Shown here: one piece after another, positions 13,661 through 20,674 of the stretch
How the letters are laid out: each line of letters opens with the position of its first letter
Numbering within the stretch: position 1 is the first letter of the stretch
NCBI GenBank assembly: GCA_002405915.1
Contig: DHMS01000050.1
Coordinates: forward strand, 1 to 34,699
DNA length: 34,699 nucleotides
Reading direction: 5' to 3'
Origin: Christensenella sp. UBA4636
GTDB lineage: Bacteria > Bacillota > Clostridia > Christensenellales > Borkfalkiaceae
The notes under the pieces: generated by a model
What the model saw: only the letters and a program-made list of their open reading frames with translations
Databases searched by the model: none
What the model was told of the DNA's origin: nothing
Translations under genes and position numbers: made by a program

Positions 13661-15499
13661 ATGAACGAAGTTGAAGAAAAATTGAGAGATTCCGCAAACG
13701 GTATCGCCCCGCCCACGACTACGGCGCAAGCAAGCCTTTGCAGAATAAAAGCCGACGGAAAAGAGGAAAAGCAAACGGTTCAAGGAGAAAAACGCCACTT
13801 TTCCTTTAAAAAGAACGGCGTGTGGGCTATAACGGCGGCAGTGATTTTCCTTTCGGTCTTAATCCCCGTTGCGGCAATCGCCCTTCCAAAGCTCTTCGGC
13901 ACCGACCTTGAAAGAGCGATTAGGAATTTAAGAGGAACGTTCGTAGATATGACTAACGTAGCGGGTTTCGGCGTTTGGAACGCGCCCGACGAAAACTCTT
14001 CTTCCGGTTCCGTCAAGCCAAAGCTTTCAAACGTAACCTACTTAAATCAAGCGAAAGAAGTAACGGAAGAAAATTCTTCGGACGGCTCCGCGGATAGTTC
14101 AACCGACGGTTCTTCTTCGAGCGGCAGCGACTCTTCGAGCGGTTCCGTTTGGGGCGACAAGGAAAAGGACGAACTTTACGACTGGGAATCGGACTACGAC
14201 TGGGACCCGACGAAAGCTAACGTTCTCGTTTCGGTCGACGAGGACGGCGGCATTAAGGAAGTAGTTTACGAACGCGAAAACGCGCGCGGGCAAGTGCGAC
14301 AAAACACGCTCGGCAACGCCGCCATGGTGTACGTTTCCAAAAGTTTTACTTACGTTATGTACGTAGACGACCAAGAATGGGAGTTTTGGAAAGAAGTCAA
14401 TTTCGCGCAGGAAGCCGTCATAAACAACGGGTTTCACTGCCATCACGAAAGAATGCAAACGATAGTTCTCCACAACGAAACGGGAAAAGTCTACGCACTT
14501 AAAGATATTATAGAGCAGGTTAGCGATTATTCCGGCACATTAAACTACACAATGCAAGCGCATCCCGTCTATGACGATTACCTTTTCATCAATCCTATGT
14601 ACGGAAGAAATTGGGCGCAACAGTGGTACAAAGTAGAATATGACGAAGAAAACGGAATAAAATACAGATTTATTCACTTTGAGCATGAAAAATTACCGTC
14701 CGAAACATACGGCTATCAAAAAGTATTGGACGTAAGAAGCGATATATACGGACAAGAATATATTTACGCAAAAGGTGTAAATATCAATGAGTTATCTCCC
14801 TCTTCCTATTATTGCACAAACGATAAAACATTGATTACAAACACTCCGAACGTTCTTTTACAAGGAACGGATAACCGAGTTTATACGCTAAGAAACGGCG
14901 TATTGCAAGTTTTCGGCGAAAACTTTGAATTATCGCCCGTCGAGAGCGGATTGAAAGTATCGTTCGAAGGCATTGCCGGCGAGGATTTATTAGATCAAGG
15001 CGAAGATTTGTTAAACCAAGGAGGCATTGTTTATCGCCTTGAAGACAATTACCTTTATTCCATGTTCGGCGAAGTATGGAAAGTATCCCAAGACGGCACG
15101 ATGACAAAAGAACAAGAAAACCTTAAAGGCGAGTTTCCGACTTCCGCAACGCACGGCTACTTAATAAACGGTGAAATTATCGCATTTATAGTTACAAGAC
15201 AATACGAAAACACATGGATTCAAGACGGTAAAGTAATCAGGCTCTCGTTCGGGCTTGAAAACGGCGTTCCGAGCGTAAAAAGAGAAGATATCATTTCCGC
15301 GTCCGATATTTTGGTGCAAAATCACAGAATGACGATATTCCAATATTTTTATAATTCAAATTCTCAAACTGTTGACAGAAAATATCATCGCTTGATAGTT
15401 AAAGACGGAGTAATCTCAACCGATTATATAGCTTATCAAATTAACGACGGATTCGCCACTTTAACAAAACCGATTATCGACCCGCTCTCGCTCAACTAA
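13661..15499 (+). CDS. Membrane-anchored partner of the ECF sigma factor (anti-sigma-like)
   Basis: 612 aa. A short cytoplasmic N-terminus (1-48) without the HxxxCxxC zinc anti-sigma motif is followed by one membrane span at about 53-74 (WAITAAVIFLSVLIPVAAIA). Outside comes a Ser/Gly/Asp-rich linker (about 112-170) and a large beta-rich domain (about 175-612) of tryptophan- and tyrosine-rich strands that looks like a propeller or solenoid. A tandem motif DLLDQGEDLLNQGG (about 445-460) is an internal repeat. Position directly after the sigma gene and GGAGG 11 nt upstream indicate a two-gene operon; the outer domain is probably the signal sensor. The anti-sigma role is inferred from context only. 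Confidence 0.7.
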   Translation: MNEVEEKLRDSANGIAPPTTTAQASLCRIKADGKEEKQTVQGEKRHFSFKKNGVWAITAAVIFLSVLIPVAAIALPKLFGTDLERAIRNLRGTFVDMTNVAGFGVWNAPDENSSSGSVKPKLSNVTYLNQAKEVTEENSSDGSADSSTDGSSSSGSDSSSGSVWGDKEKDELYDWESDYDWDPTKANVLVSVDEDGGIKEVVYERENARGQVRQNTLGNAAMVYVSKSFTYVMYVDDQEWEFWKEVNFAQEAVINNGFHCHHERMQTIVLHNETGKVYALKDIIEQVSDYSGTLNYTMQAHPVYDDYLFINPMYGRNWAQQWYKVEYDEENGIKYRFIHFEHEKLPSETYGYQKVLDVRSDIYGQEYIYAKGVNINELSPSSYYCTNDKTLITNTPNVLLQGTDNRVYTLRNGVLQVFGENFELSPVESGLKVSFEGIAGEDLLDQGEDLLNQGGIVYRLEDNYLYSMFGEVWKVSQDGTMTKEQENLKGEFPTSATHGYLINGEIIAFIVTRQYENTWIQDGKVIRLSFGLENGVPSVKREDIISASDILVQNHRMTIFQYFYNSNSQTVDRKYHRLIVKDGVISTDYIAYQINDGFATLTKPIIDPLSLN

Positions 15500-15520
15500 A
15501 ACAAATTTTTATAACGTTAA

Positions 15521-15547
15521 CGGCGCAACGAAAATTTCGTTGCGCCG
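15521..15547. terminator. Perfect palindromic terminator
   Basis: CGGCGCAACGAAA and TTTCGTTGCGCCG with one central base, then CTTTT on the plus strand. It serves the convergent anti-sigma-like and hxlR-type genes. Confidence 0.75.
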
Positions 15548-15565
15548 CTTTTCATATGTAACGTT

Positions 15566-15892
15566 TTAAATTATATCTAACTTGTAATCCTCTCCCCACT
15601 TTTGCATTGCGTCGAGAACGGGCTTTAAAGTTTTGCCTAAGTCCGTCAAGGAATATTCGACTCGCGGCGGAACTTCGGCAAAAACTTTGCGTTCTATTAT
15701 GCCGTCGCTTTCAAGCGCGCGCAAATTGTCCGTCAAAACCTTTTTGCTAAGCCCGGGTATCGTCTTTAAAAAATCGGTAAAGCGTTGAGTTTTGCCCATA
15801 AGGTTTCGCAAAATCAGAAGCTTCCACTTGTTGCCTATAAGTTGCACCGTCGTCGCCACAGGGCATTCCGGCAGCTCTTCTTTCGTCAGCAT
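15566..15892 (-). CDS. HxlR-family winged-helix regulator
   Basis: 108 aa. Typical HxlR core: ECPVATTVQLIGNKWKLLIL at 9-28, then FTDFLKTIPGLSKKVLTDNL as the recognition helix region and a wing ending in PRVEYSLTDLGKTL. The conserved N-terminal Cys (C10) is the thiol that senses electrophiles or oxidants in YodB and HypR (family knowledge). Start at 15892 chosen because AAAGGAG lies 6 nt upstream; an upstream ATG at 15979 would add 29 residues foreign to the family. It is divergent from a cupin gene, the likely regulated target. Confidence 0.9.
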   Translation of the reverse strand: MLTKEELPECPVATTVQLIGNKWKLLILRNLMGKTQRFTDFLKTIPGLSKKVLTDNLRALESDGIIERKVFAEVPPRVEYSLTDLGKTLKPVLDAMQKWGEDYKLDII

Positions 15893-15969
15893 AAAAAACT
15901 CCTTTACAAATATTTCTATTTTGATTATATCATTTATCGACATATAAGTCAATGGTTTTAAAACGAAAC

Positions 15970-15992
15970 TTAGTAACAAATCTATTACCTAA
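15970..15992. promoter_or_regulatory. Candidate HxlR operator
   Basis: TTAGTAA (15970-15976) and TTACCTAA (15985-15992) form an inverted repeat with one base missing in the left arm, 20 bp upstream of the -35 of the cupin gene and 78 bp upstream of the hxlR-type ATG. AGTAAC recurs at about 16002. Confidence 0.4.
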
Positions 15993-16011
15993 TAATAAAA
16001 AAGTAACGTTC

Positions 16012-16040
16012 TTGACACAATCCTCGGCTTTTGGTATAAT
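16012..16040 (+). promoter_or_regulatory. Sigma-A promoter of the cupin gene
   Basis: TTGACA (16012-16017), 17-bp spacer, TATAAT (16035-16040): perfect consensus, implying strong expression when not repressed. Confidence 0.85.
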
Positions 16041-16090
16041 AAGCTCGCAATCGTAAAGAAAGCAAAAACAAAAATTATGGAGGCAAAAAC

Positions 16091-16444
16091 ATGAACAATT
16101 ACACAAAATTCAGAGTAAAAGAAGAAGGGCGCGTAGAACTGCACGACAATTTGCAATTGACGGGCGCGGAAATAAGCGTGAACATGATGCCCGCGGGCGC
16201 AAGCGTTCCGTTCGTACACTCACACAAACAGAACGAAGAAATTTATGGCGTTTTAGAGGGCGCGGGCAAAGCCGTTATCGACGGAGAAACGGTTGAATTG
16301 AAAGCGGGCGACTGGTTGCGCGTAGCTCCCTCTGCAAAAAGGCAATTTTTCGCGGCGAAAGACAGCGGCATAAAATATATCTGCATTCAGGTCAAAGCCG
16401 GTTCGTTGGAAAACTACACGGCGACGGACGGCGTAGTCTGCTAA
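16091..16444 (+). CDS. Cupin-domain protein
   Basis: 117 aa single cupin barrel. Motif 1 is VPFVHSHKQNEEIYGVLEGAG with the metal-ligand pattern H43, H45 and E50 followed by a conserved Gly. Motif 2 reads APSAKRQFFAA, where the usual fourth ligand His is replaced by Gln or Arg, so catalysis is uncertain and it may be a binding protein. GGAGG precedes the ATG. It is divergent from the HxlR-type gene, so it probably belongs to an electrophile or redox stress response. It is followed by a terminator, 104 nt before the macrodomain gene. Confidence 0.88.
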   Translation: MNNYTKFRVKEEGRVELHDNLQLTGAEISVNMMPAGASVPFVHSHKQNEEIYGVLEGAGKAVIDGETVELKAGDWLRVAPSAKRQFFAAKDSGIKYICIQVKAGSLENYTATDGVVC

Positions 16445-16483
16445 ATATAACAAAGCTTTACGGCTAAACTCAGATTAGCCCGC

Positions 16484-16522
16484 CGATAGCGCAGTCGTTT
16501 TTCGGCTGCGCTATCGCTTTTT
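16484..16522 (+). terminator. Terminator between cupin and macrodomain genes
   Basis: CGATAGCGCAG (16484-16494) and CTGCGCTATCG (16506-16516), perfect 11-bp stem, then CTTTTT. Only 25 nt separate it from the macrodomain ATG and no promoter fits there, so the next genes may depend on read-through. Confidence 0.8.
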
Positions 16523-16547
16523 CTAAAAAAATCGGAGGTGCAAGGCA

Positions 16548-17297
16548 ATGGATAAATGCGAATTTTTGATAAACTACATGCTCAAAGAACGCGGCTTAAA
16601 AGAGGAAATACCGCAAGAGAAGCTCTCGAAAGAACGCTTGTTGCGCGCGCTTTTCAACGTTCGCCCGCCCTTGCCCGTTTCGGCTGAATTTTTAGCCGCG
16701 CAGAACGAATATTTGACGGAGAAGAAAAACGAGCGAGGCGTTATCGACGTAAACGGTTTTTCATATATTAACGGCATTACCCTTTTCAAAGGCGATATCA
16801 CCACGATTAACGCGGAAGCTATCGTCAACGCCGCAAATTCCGCCATGCTCGGGTGTTTTCAACCGCTGCACGACTGCATAGACAACGCCATTCATACGGC
16901 GGCGGGCGTGCAAGTGCGGCTCGATTGCAACGCCATAATGAAAGGCGGAAAAGCAGAAAACGGCGACGTTATCGTGACAAAAGCGTACAACTTGCCAAGC
17001 AAATTCATTTTTCACACGGTTGGACCTATCGTTTACGGGCGCGTGACGAGCAAAAACAAAGAAGATTTAAGAAAATGCTACGCTAACTGCCTTGAAAAAG
17101 CCGACGAAATTGGCTTAAAAAACATTGCTTTTTGTTGCGTTTCGACGGGCGTTTTCGGCTATCCGAAAGACGAAGCTGCTTTTATCGCCGTGCAAACGGT
17201 AAACGATTACAAAGCAAAACAAAAAAGCGCGTTGAACGTTATTTTCACCGTTTTCACGGAGGAGGACTATGCAATCTACGCAAAATTGCTCGGATAA
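16548..17297 (+). CDS. Zinc-dependent macrodomain protein-ADP-ribose hydrolase
   Basis: 249 aa. An N-terminal helical extension (1-70) precedes a macrodomain (about 73-249). Motifs: FKGDITTINAEAIVNAANSA (GDIT 82-85, NAAN 94-97), the zinc signature GCFQPLHDCIDNAIH with probable ligands C103, H108 and C110, and the phosphate loop STGVFGYP. This is the Zn-macro type that removes ADP-ribose placed by class-M sirtuins in Staphylococcus and Streptococcus. GGAGGT lies 8 nt before the ATG. The gene overlaps the sirtuin gene by 29 bases, so writer and eraser are made together. No GcvH-L or lipoate ligase genes, their usual partners, are seen beside them. Confidence 0.92.
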   Translation: MDKCEFLINYMLKERGLKEEIPQEKLSKERLLRALFNVRPPLPVSAEFLAAQNEYLTEKKNERGVIDVNGFSYINGITLFKGDITTINAEAIVNAANSAMLGCFQPLHDCIDNAIHTAAGVQVRLDCNAIMKGGKAENGDVIVTKAYNLPSKFIFHTVGPIVYGRVTSKNKEDLRKCYANCLEKADEIGLKNIAFCCVSTGVFGYPKDEAAFIAVQTVNDYKAKQKSALNVIFTVFTEEDYAIYAKLLG

Positions 17298-18132
17298 AAC
17301 GAAAAAATTAGAGCGGTTAAAGAAGCTTTTTGAAACGTCGGAAGCGATAGTAGTCGGCGCGGGCGCAGGGCTTTCCACCGCCGCGGGCTTCACATATTCC
17401 GGCGAAAGGTTTCGAAAATATTTTCACGATTTCGAGGAAAAATACGGCTTTCACGATATGTATTCGGGCGGGTTTTACCCTTACGAAACGGCGGAAGAAT
17501 TTTGGGCTTACTGGTCGAGATACATTCTCGTAAACCGCTACACGGAGCCGCCTAAGCCCGTCTATAACGCGATTATCTTGCTTTTAAAGGACAAAAACTA
17601 CTTTGTCATAACCACGAACGTAGACCATTGTTTTCAAAAAGCGGGGATAGACAAATCGCGGCTTTTCTACACGCAAGGCGATTACGGTTTGTTTCAATGC
17701 TCTACTCCTTGTCACGAAAAAACTTACGATAACGAGCAAGTCGTGCGCGAAATGACAGCCGAGCAAAAGGGCATGAAAATACCCTCTTCGCTCATTCCGC
17801 GTTGCCCCGTCTGCGGAAATCCTATGACCACGAACTTGCGCTCCGACGACAAATTCGTCGAGGACGACGGTTGGCACGTTTCTTGCCGTAGGTACACGGA
17901 TTTTTTAAAGCAAAACGCGAAGAAAAAGGTTTTATTTTTAGAACTCGGCGTAGGTTACAACACCCCGGGCATAATCAAGTACCCCTTTTGGCAGATGACG
18001 CGTGAAAATAAGAATGCCTTTTACGTTTCCGTCAACGCCGAGCCGTCCTACATCCCCGCTGAAATAGCCCCTCGTTCCCTAACCTTCACCACCGACATTT
18101 CCGTCCTTTTAGAAGAATTAGAAAAAATTTAA
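17269..18132 (+). CDS. Class-M sirtuin (SirTM), predicted protein ADP-ribosyltransferase
   Basis: 287 aa. Rossmann NAD site GAGAGLSTAAG (30-40); TTNVDHCFQKAG with N117 and D119; zinc module with C144 and C148 (FQCSTPC) plus C179 and C182 (RCPVC). Where deacetylase sirtuins have the catalytic His (HG motif), this protein has Q136 in YTQGDYG. That substitution marks SirTM enzymes, which transfer ADP-ribose to protein instead of deacylating. GGAGGA precedes the ATG inside the macrodomain gene, a 29-base overlap. The known S. aureus and S. pyogenes target is lipoylated GcvH-L; no such gene lies nearby, so the target here is open. Confidence 0.92.
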   Translation: MQSTQNCSDKTKKLERLKKLFETSEAIVVGAGAGLSTAAGFTYSGERFRKYFHDFEEKYGFHDMYSGGFYPYETAEEFWAYWSRYILVNRYTEPPKPVYNAIILLLKDKNYFVITTNVDHCFQKAGIDKSRLFYTQGDYGLFQCSTPCHEKTYDNEQVVREMTAEQKGMKIPSSLIPRCPVCGNPMTTNLRSDDKFVEDDGWHVSCRRYTDFLKQNAKKKVLFLELGVGYNTPGIIKYPFWQMTRENKNAFYVSVNAEPSYIPAEIAPRSLTFTTDISVLLEELEKI

Positions 18133-18188
18133 ACCACGTATCGATTTATTTCCTATTTCATAAAATAATATAAAAAGACAATTTACTA

Positions 18189-18217
18189 TTGACAAAGAAA
18201 AATAAATATAGTAAAAT
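18189..18217 (+). promoter_or_regulatory. Sigma-A promoter of the 56-aa/209-aa pair
   Basis: TTGACA (18189-18194), 17-bp spacer, TAAAAT (18212-18217). Near-perfect consensus, 29 nt before the ATG of the small ORF. No terminator separates it from the sirtuin gene. Confidence 0.85.
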
Positions 18218-18245
18218 ATAATCAACAAGAAGGAGGGTAAAAAAA

Positions 18246-18416
18246 ATGACTGTATTTGCGAAAAAGATAGATTCAATCATCAATAGCCCCGAAAAGAAGA
18301 TGACAAAAAGGGAAGCGCGACAAATTTTAAGGAGTTACGGCGTTATCGACAGTAACAATAAAGTCACGCCCGCTTTCGAACCGATAGTTAAGGCTAAAGA
18401 TGAATCAGACAAATAA
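18246..18416 (+). CDS. 56-aa small protein, first gene of a toxin-antitoxin-like pair
   Basis: Too short for usual gene callers but well supported: consensus promoter and AAGGAGGG just upstream, and its end overlaps the next ATG by 17 bases in another frame. The protein is basic at the N-terminus (MTVFAKKIDSIINS; MTKREARQILRSYGVI) and ends in a Lys/Asp tail, with one or two predicted helices. No family recognised. Order (small gene first), overlap and a private promoter are typical of antitoxins, but the sequence shows no known DNA-binding fold, so this is inference. Confidence 0.7.
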   Translation: MTVFAKKIDSIINSPEKKMTKREARQILRSYGVIDSNNKVTPAFEPIVKAKDESDK

Positions 18417-19029
18417 GTTCGATTATTCCGTTTATCAAAAAATCTCACAGATAGTGTTAGGGTTTCACGGGTGCGACAGATCTATCGCCGAAAAGGTACT
18501 TAAAAGCCCGTCGGAGCATTTATTAAAAAGCACCAACTCGTACGATTGGCTCGGTAACGGCATTTACTTTTGGCAAAACGACCCCGAACGCGCGCTCGAA
18601 TGGGCTAAGCAAACTCAGTTGCGCCACCCGGAAAGAATTTCCGAGCCTGCCGTTATCGGCGCGATTATCGATTTAGGGCTTTGCCTTAACCTTTGCGAAA
18701 GAGAATCGATTTTATTGCTTCAAAAGAGCTATGAGCAGTTAAAAACCACTTTCGATATTGCGGGATACGACATCACAACGCAACTTAAAAATAAAGTTCC
18801 CGACAAAGGCGGTTTCAATCTTATTCGCCCGCTCGACTGTACGGTTATAGAAAACTTACATAAAATCGTTGCGAAAGAAAATATAAGTTTCGACACGGTC
18901 TACGGATATTTTCAAGAGGGTGAGGACGCATTCATCGGTTCGGGAATAAAAGAAAAATCGCACATTCAAATTTGCGTAAGAAATACCGCTTGCATAAAAG
19001 GATATTTTCTTCCGCGCGAAATCAAATAA
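18400..19029 (+). CDS. Predicted ADP-ribosyltransferase-fold protein (toxin-like)
   Basis: 209 aa, soluble. The N-terminal pattern fits a PARP/ART-like NAD site: LGFHGCD with H23 (motif 1), then about 30 residues later YDWLGNGIYFWQNDPERALE with Y56 (motif 2, compare GxGIYF in PARPs). Near the end, EKSHIQICVRNTACIKGYF may hold the third position, with Gln rather than Glu. From memory this FHGCD / YDWLGNGIYFW family is widespread in bacteria and usually left as hypothetical. It overlaps a 56-aa ORF by 17 bases and lies beside a sirtuin-type ADP-ribosyltransferase and an ADP-ribose hydrolase. Fold is a motif-level inference; activity is unknown. Confidence 0.7.
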   Translation: MNQTNKFDYSVYQKISQIVLGFHGCDRSIAEKVLKSPSEHLLKSTNSYDWLGNGIYFWQNDPERALEWAKQTQLRHPERISEPAVIGAIIDLGLCLNLCERESILLLQKSYEQLKTTFDIAGYDITTQLKNKVPDKGGFNLIRPLDCTVIENLHKIVAKENISFDTVYGYFQEGEDAFIGSGIKEKSHIQICVRNTACIKGYFLPREIK

Positions 19030-19082
19030 AAACTATTACGATATCGAACTTTCTTCGGTATCGTTTTTATATGTCCGAAAGC

Positions 19083-19119
19083 AAAACCCCGCCGATAATC
19101 GACTTATCGGCGGGGTTTT
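19083..19119. terminator. Bidirectional terminator built on dispersed-element copy E
   Basis: AAAACCCCGCCGATAA (19083-19098), loop TCGAC, TTATCGGCGGGGTTTT (19104-19119): a perfect 16-bp stem with A and T tracts on both sides. It lies between the ART-like gene and the convergent end of the surface operon. Its centre, 19095-19107, is the invariant 13-mer. Confidence 0.9.
19095..19107 (+). repeat. Dispersed 13-bp element, copy E
   Basis: ATAATCGACTTAT forms the tip of the terminator hairpin; ATAA and TTAT are the last stem pairs and TCGAC is the loop. This copy shows how the element can fold as RNA. Confidence 0.75.
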
Positions 19120-19132
19120 TAGAAAAACTATA

Positions 19133-20656
19133 TCAATATACCGTCAACGTAAAGTAATCGATATTCGGCAAACGAATGGTTGCGGCGGTGGCTTCCGTAA
19201 AGGTGAGAACGATTTTGTTTTCACCTTTTTTCAGCGTTAATTCGCCGCTTACGTCTTCAAGGTAAGTCCAAACGGTCATGTCTTTCCACGCGGTGGAAGT
19301 GGAGCTTGCTTTTTTAACCGTACCGCTTAAAGGAGTTGACGCAGAGCCGTTCAACGCAAGAGTTAAGCACTTTGACAAATCTTGGTCGTTAAGTCCTTTG
19401 TTGCTGCCCGATTGAGCGCGCATGCCGAGCTTGAACTTAAATTCCGAATAAGCGTATACGTTTATCACGATTTTGTTATCCTTAACGGAAATACTGCTCG
19501 TGCTGTACCCCTCCGCGCCGTTCGAATACTCGTTATTTTTCAAATCCTTTGTCGTGTTTTCGAACTTGGTTGTCGCGCCCGATTGCAAAGCCGCGCCCGA
19601 CATATCGACGAATTCTTCGTCTTCCGCCTGAATTTTGATAACACCCGCTTCAAACACGTTTGCGACGACAAGTTTAAGGTCGCAAGTCGCGCCCGCGTAG
19701 TTTACTTTTACCGTTTTTACGCCCGCTTTTTCGGTCGAAAAGCCTTCGAGCATATCAAGAGTAACCTGAACCTTTTCGCTCGTTCCGTCGCCGTATACGG
19801 CAGTCAACTCCGCGCCTGAAAACTCGTCGCCTACTTTGCAGATTATATCTTCTATCGACATAGAAACAATAGCTTTTATAACGGTGACTTCGTAAGAAGT
19901 TTCAACGCCCTCAACTTTGACCTTAACAATCGCTTTGCCCGCCGAAGAAAAATCGTACTCGACAGAATTTTCGTCCGTTATTTCGGCTTTAAGGGTCACG
20001 CCGTCCTCATAAGTAACCATAACGACTACCTTTTCGAAAGCCGCGCCGACGGAGTAAGTGACGGGAGTTTCGTCTTTGACAATTTCCACTTTCGTTGCCT
20101 TAGGCGTGCGAACGGTGTATTCGAAGTCCACCGAAAGCGAAAATTTTTCTATCTTAGCCGTTCTCGTGCCGTTTTCTGCGGTAGAAAAGTTAGCGAGCAT
20201 ATCGGCGGTTACGGGAACTTCCGTTTTTTCGCCGTCGGAGTTTTCGGCGATTACGATTATATCGCCCGCATTATAATCGGAATTCGTAAAGTATTCCTTT
20301 TTCGAACCTTCCTTAACGGTAAGCGAAGTATATTTTACGCCGACGACCGTTATTTTAAAGCTTGCGGAATAATCCTTATACTTTGCGATTACAGTTTTTT
20401 CACCCGCCACGCTCGTGTCGAAACCCGTAAGCATATCGGCGGTCAGGTCGAAAGTCTGCTTGCTACCGTCCGAGAAAACGACGGTCATTTTTCCGCCCGC
20501 GAACTTTTCGTTCAGAGCGTACTCGGTCTTTGTCGTCGTTGCAGTAACGGAAGTTACCGTTTTGGAGCATCCTACCGACAGTGCGGCAAATACGCACATA
20601 AGAGCCGCAAGCACTATAATCCAAAACTTTTTACCTTTTAATTTTAAAGTTTTCAT
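19133..20656 (-). CDS. Putative surface lipoprotein with Ig-like repeats and a carbohydrate-binding-type module
   Basis: 507 aa. Hydrophobic signal segment 11-30 ending in SVGC (C30), a slightly degenerate lipobox. Four Ig-like repeats (about 34-108, 110-185, 187-262, 264-333), each with the bacterial Ig pattern of YxxGxxF...VxxxDGxxxxxxVTxDMLxGF...AGxKTV. The C-terminal module (about 338-507) starts IQAEDEEFVDMSGA and ends LPNIDYFTL, resembling CBM6/35-type domains and closely similar to a module in the 29654-32101 protein. Last gene of the surface operon, 18 nt after the GH3 gene. Likely substrate-binding helper on the cell surface. Confidence 0.82.
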   Translation of the reverse strand: MKTLKLKGKKFWIIVLAALMCVFAALSVGCSKTVTSVTATTTKTEYALNEKFAGGKMTVVFSDGSKQTFDLTADMLTGFDTSVAGEKTVIAKYKDYSASFKITVVGVKYTSLTVKEGSKKEYFTNSDYNAGDIIVIAENSDGEKTEVPVTADMLANFSTAENGTRTAKIEKFSLSVDFEYTVRTPKATKVEIVKDETPVTYSVGAAFEKVVVMVTYEDGVTLKAEITDENSVEYDFSSAGKAIVKVKVEGVETSYEVTVIKAIVSMSIEDIICKVGDEFSGAELTAVYGDGTSEKVQVTLDMLEGFSTEKAGVKTVKVNYAGATCDLKLVVANVFEAGVIKIQAEDEEFVDMSGAALQSGATTKFENTTKDLKNNEYSNGAEGYSTSSISVKDNKIVINVYAYSEFKFKLGMRAQSGSNKGLNDQDLSKCLTLALNGSASTPLSGTVKKASSTSTAWKDMTVWTYLEDVSGELTLKKGENKIVLTFTEATAATIRLPNIDYFTLTVY

Positions 20657-20674
20657 TTTTTACCTCGCAGATAT

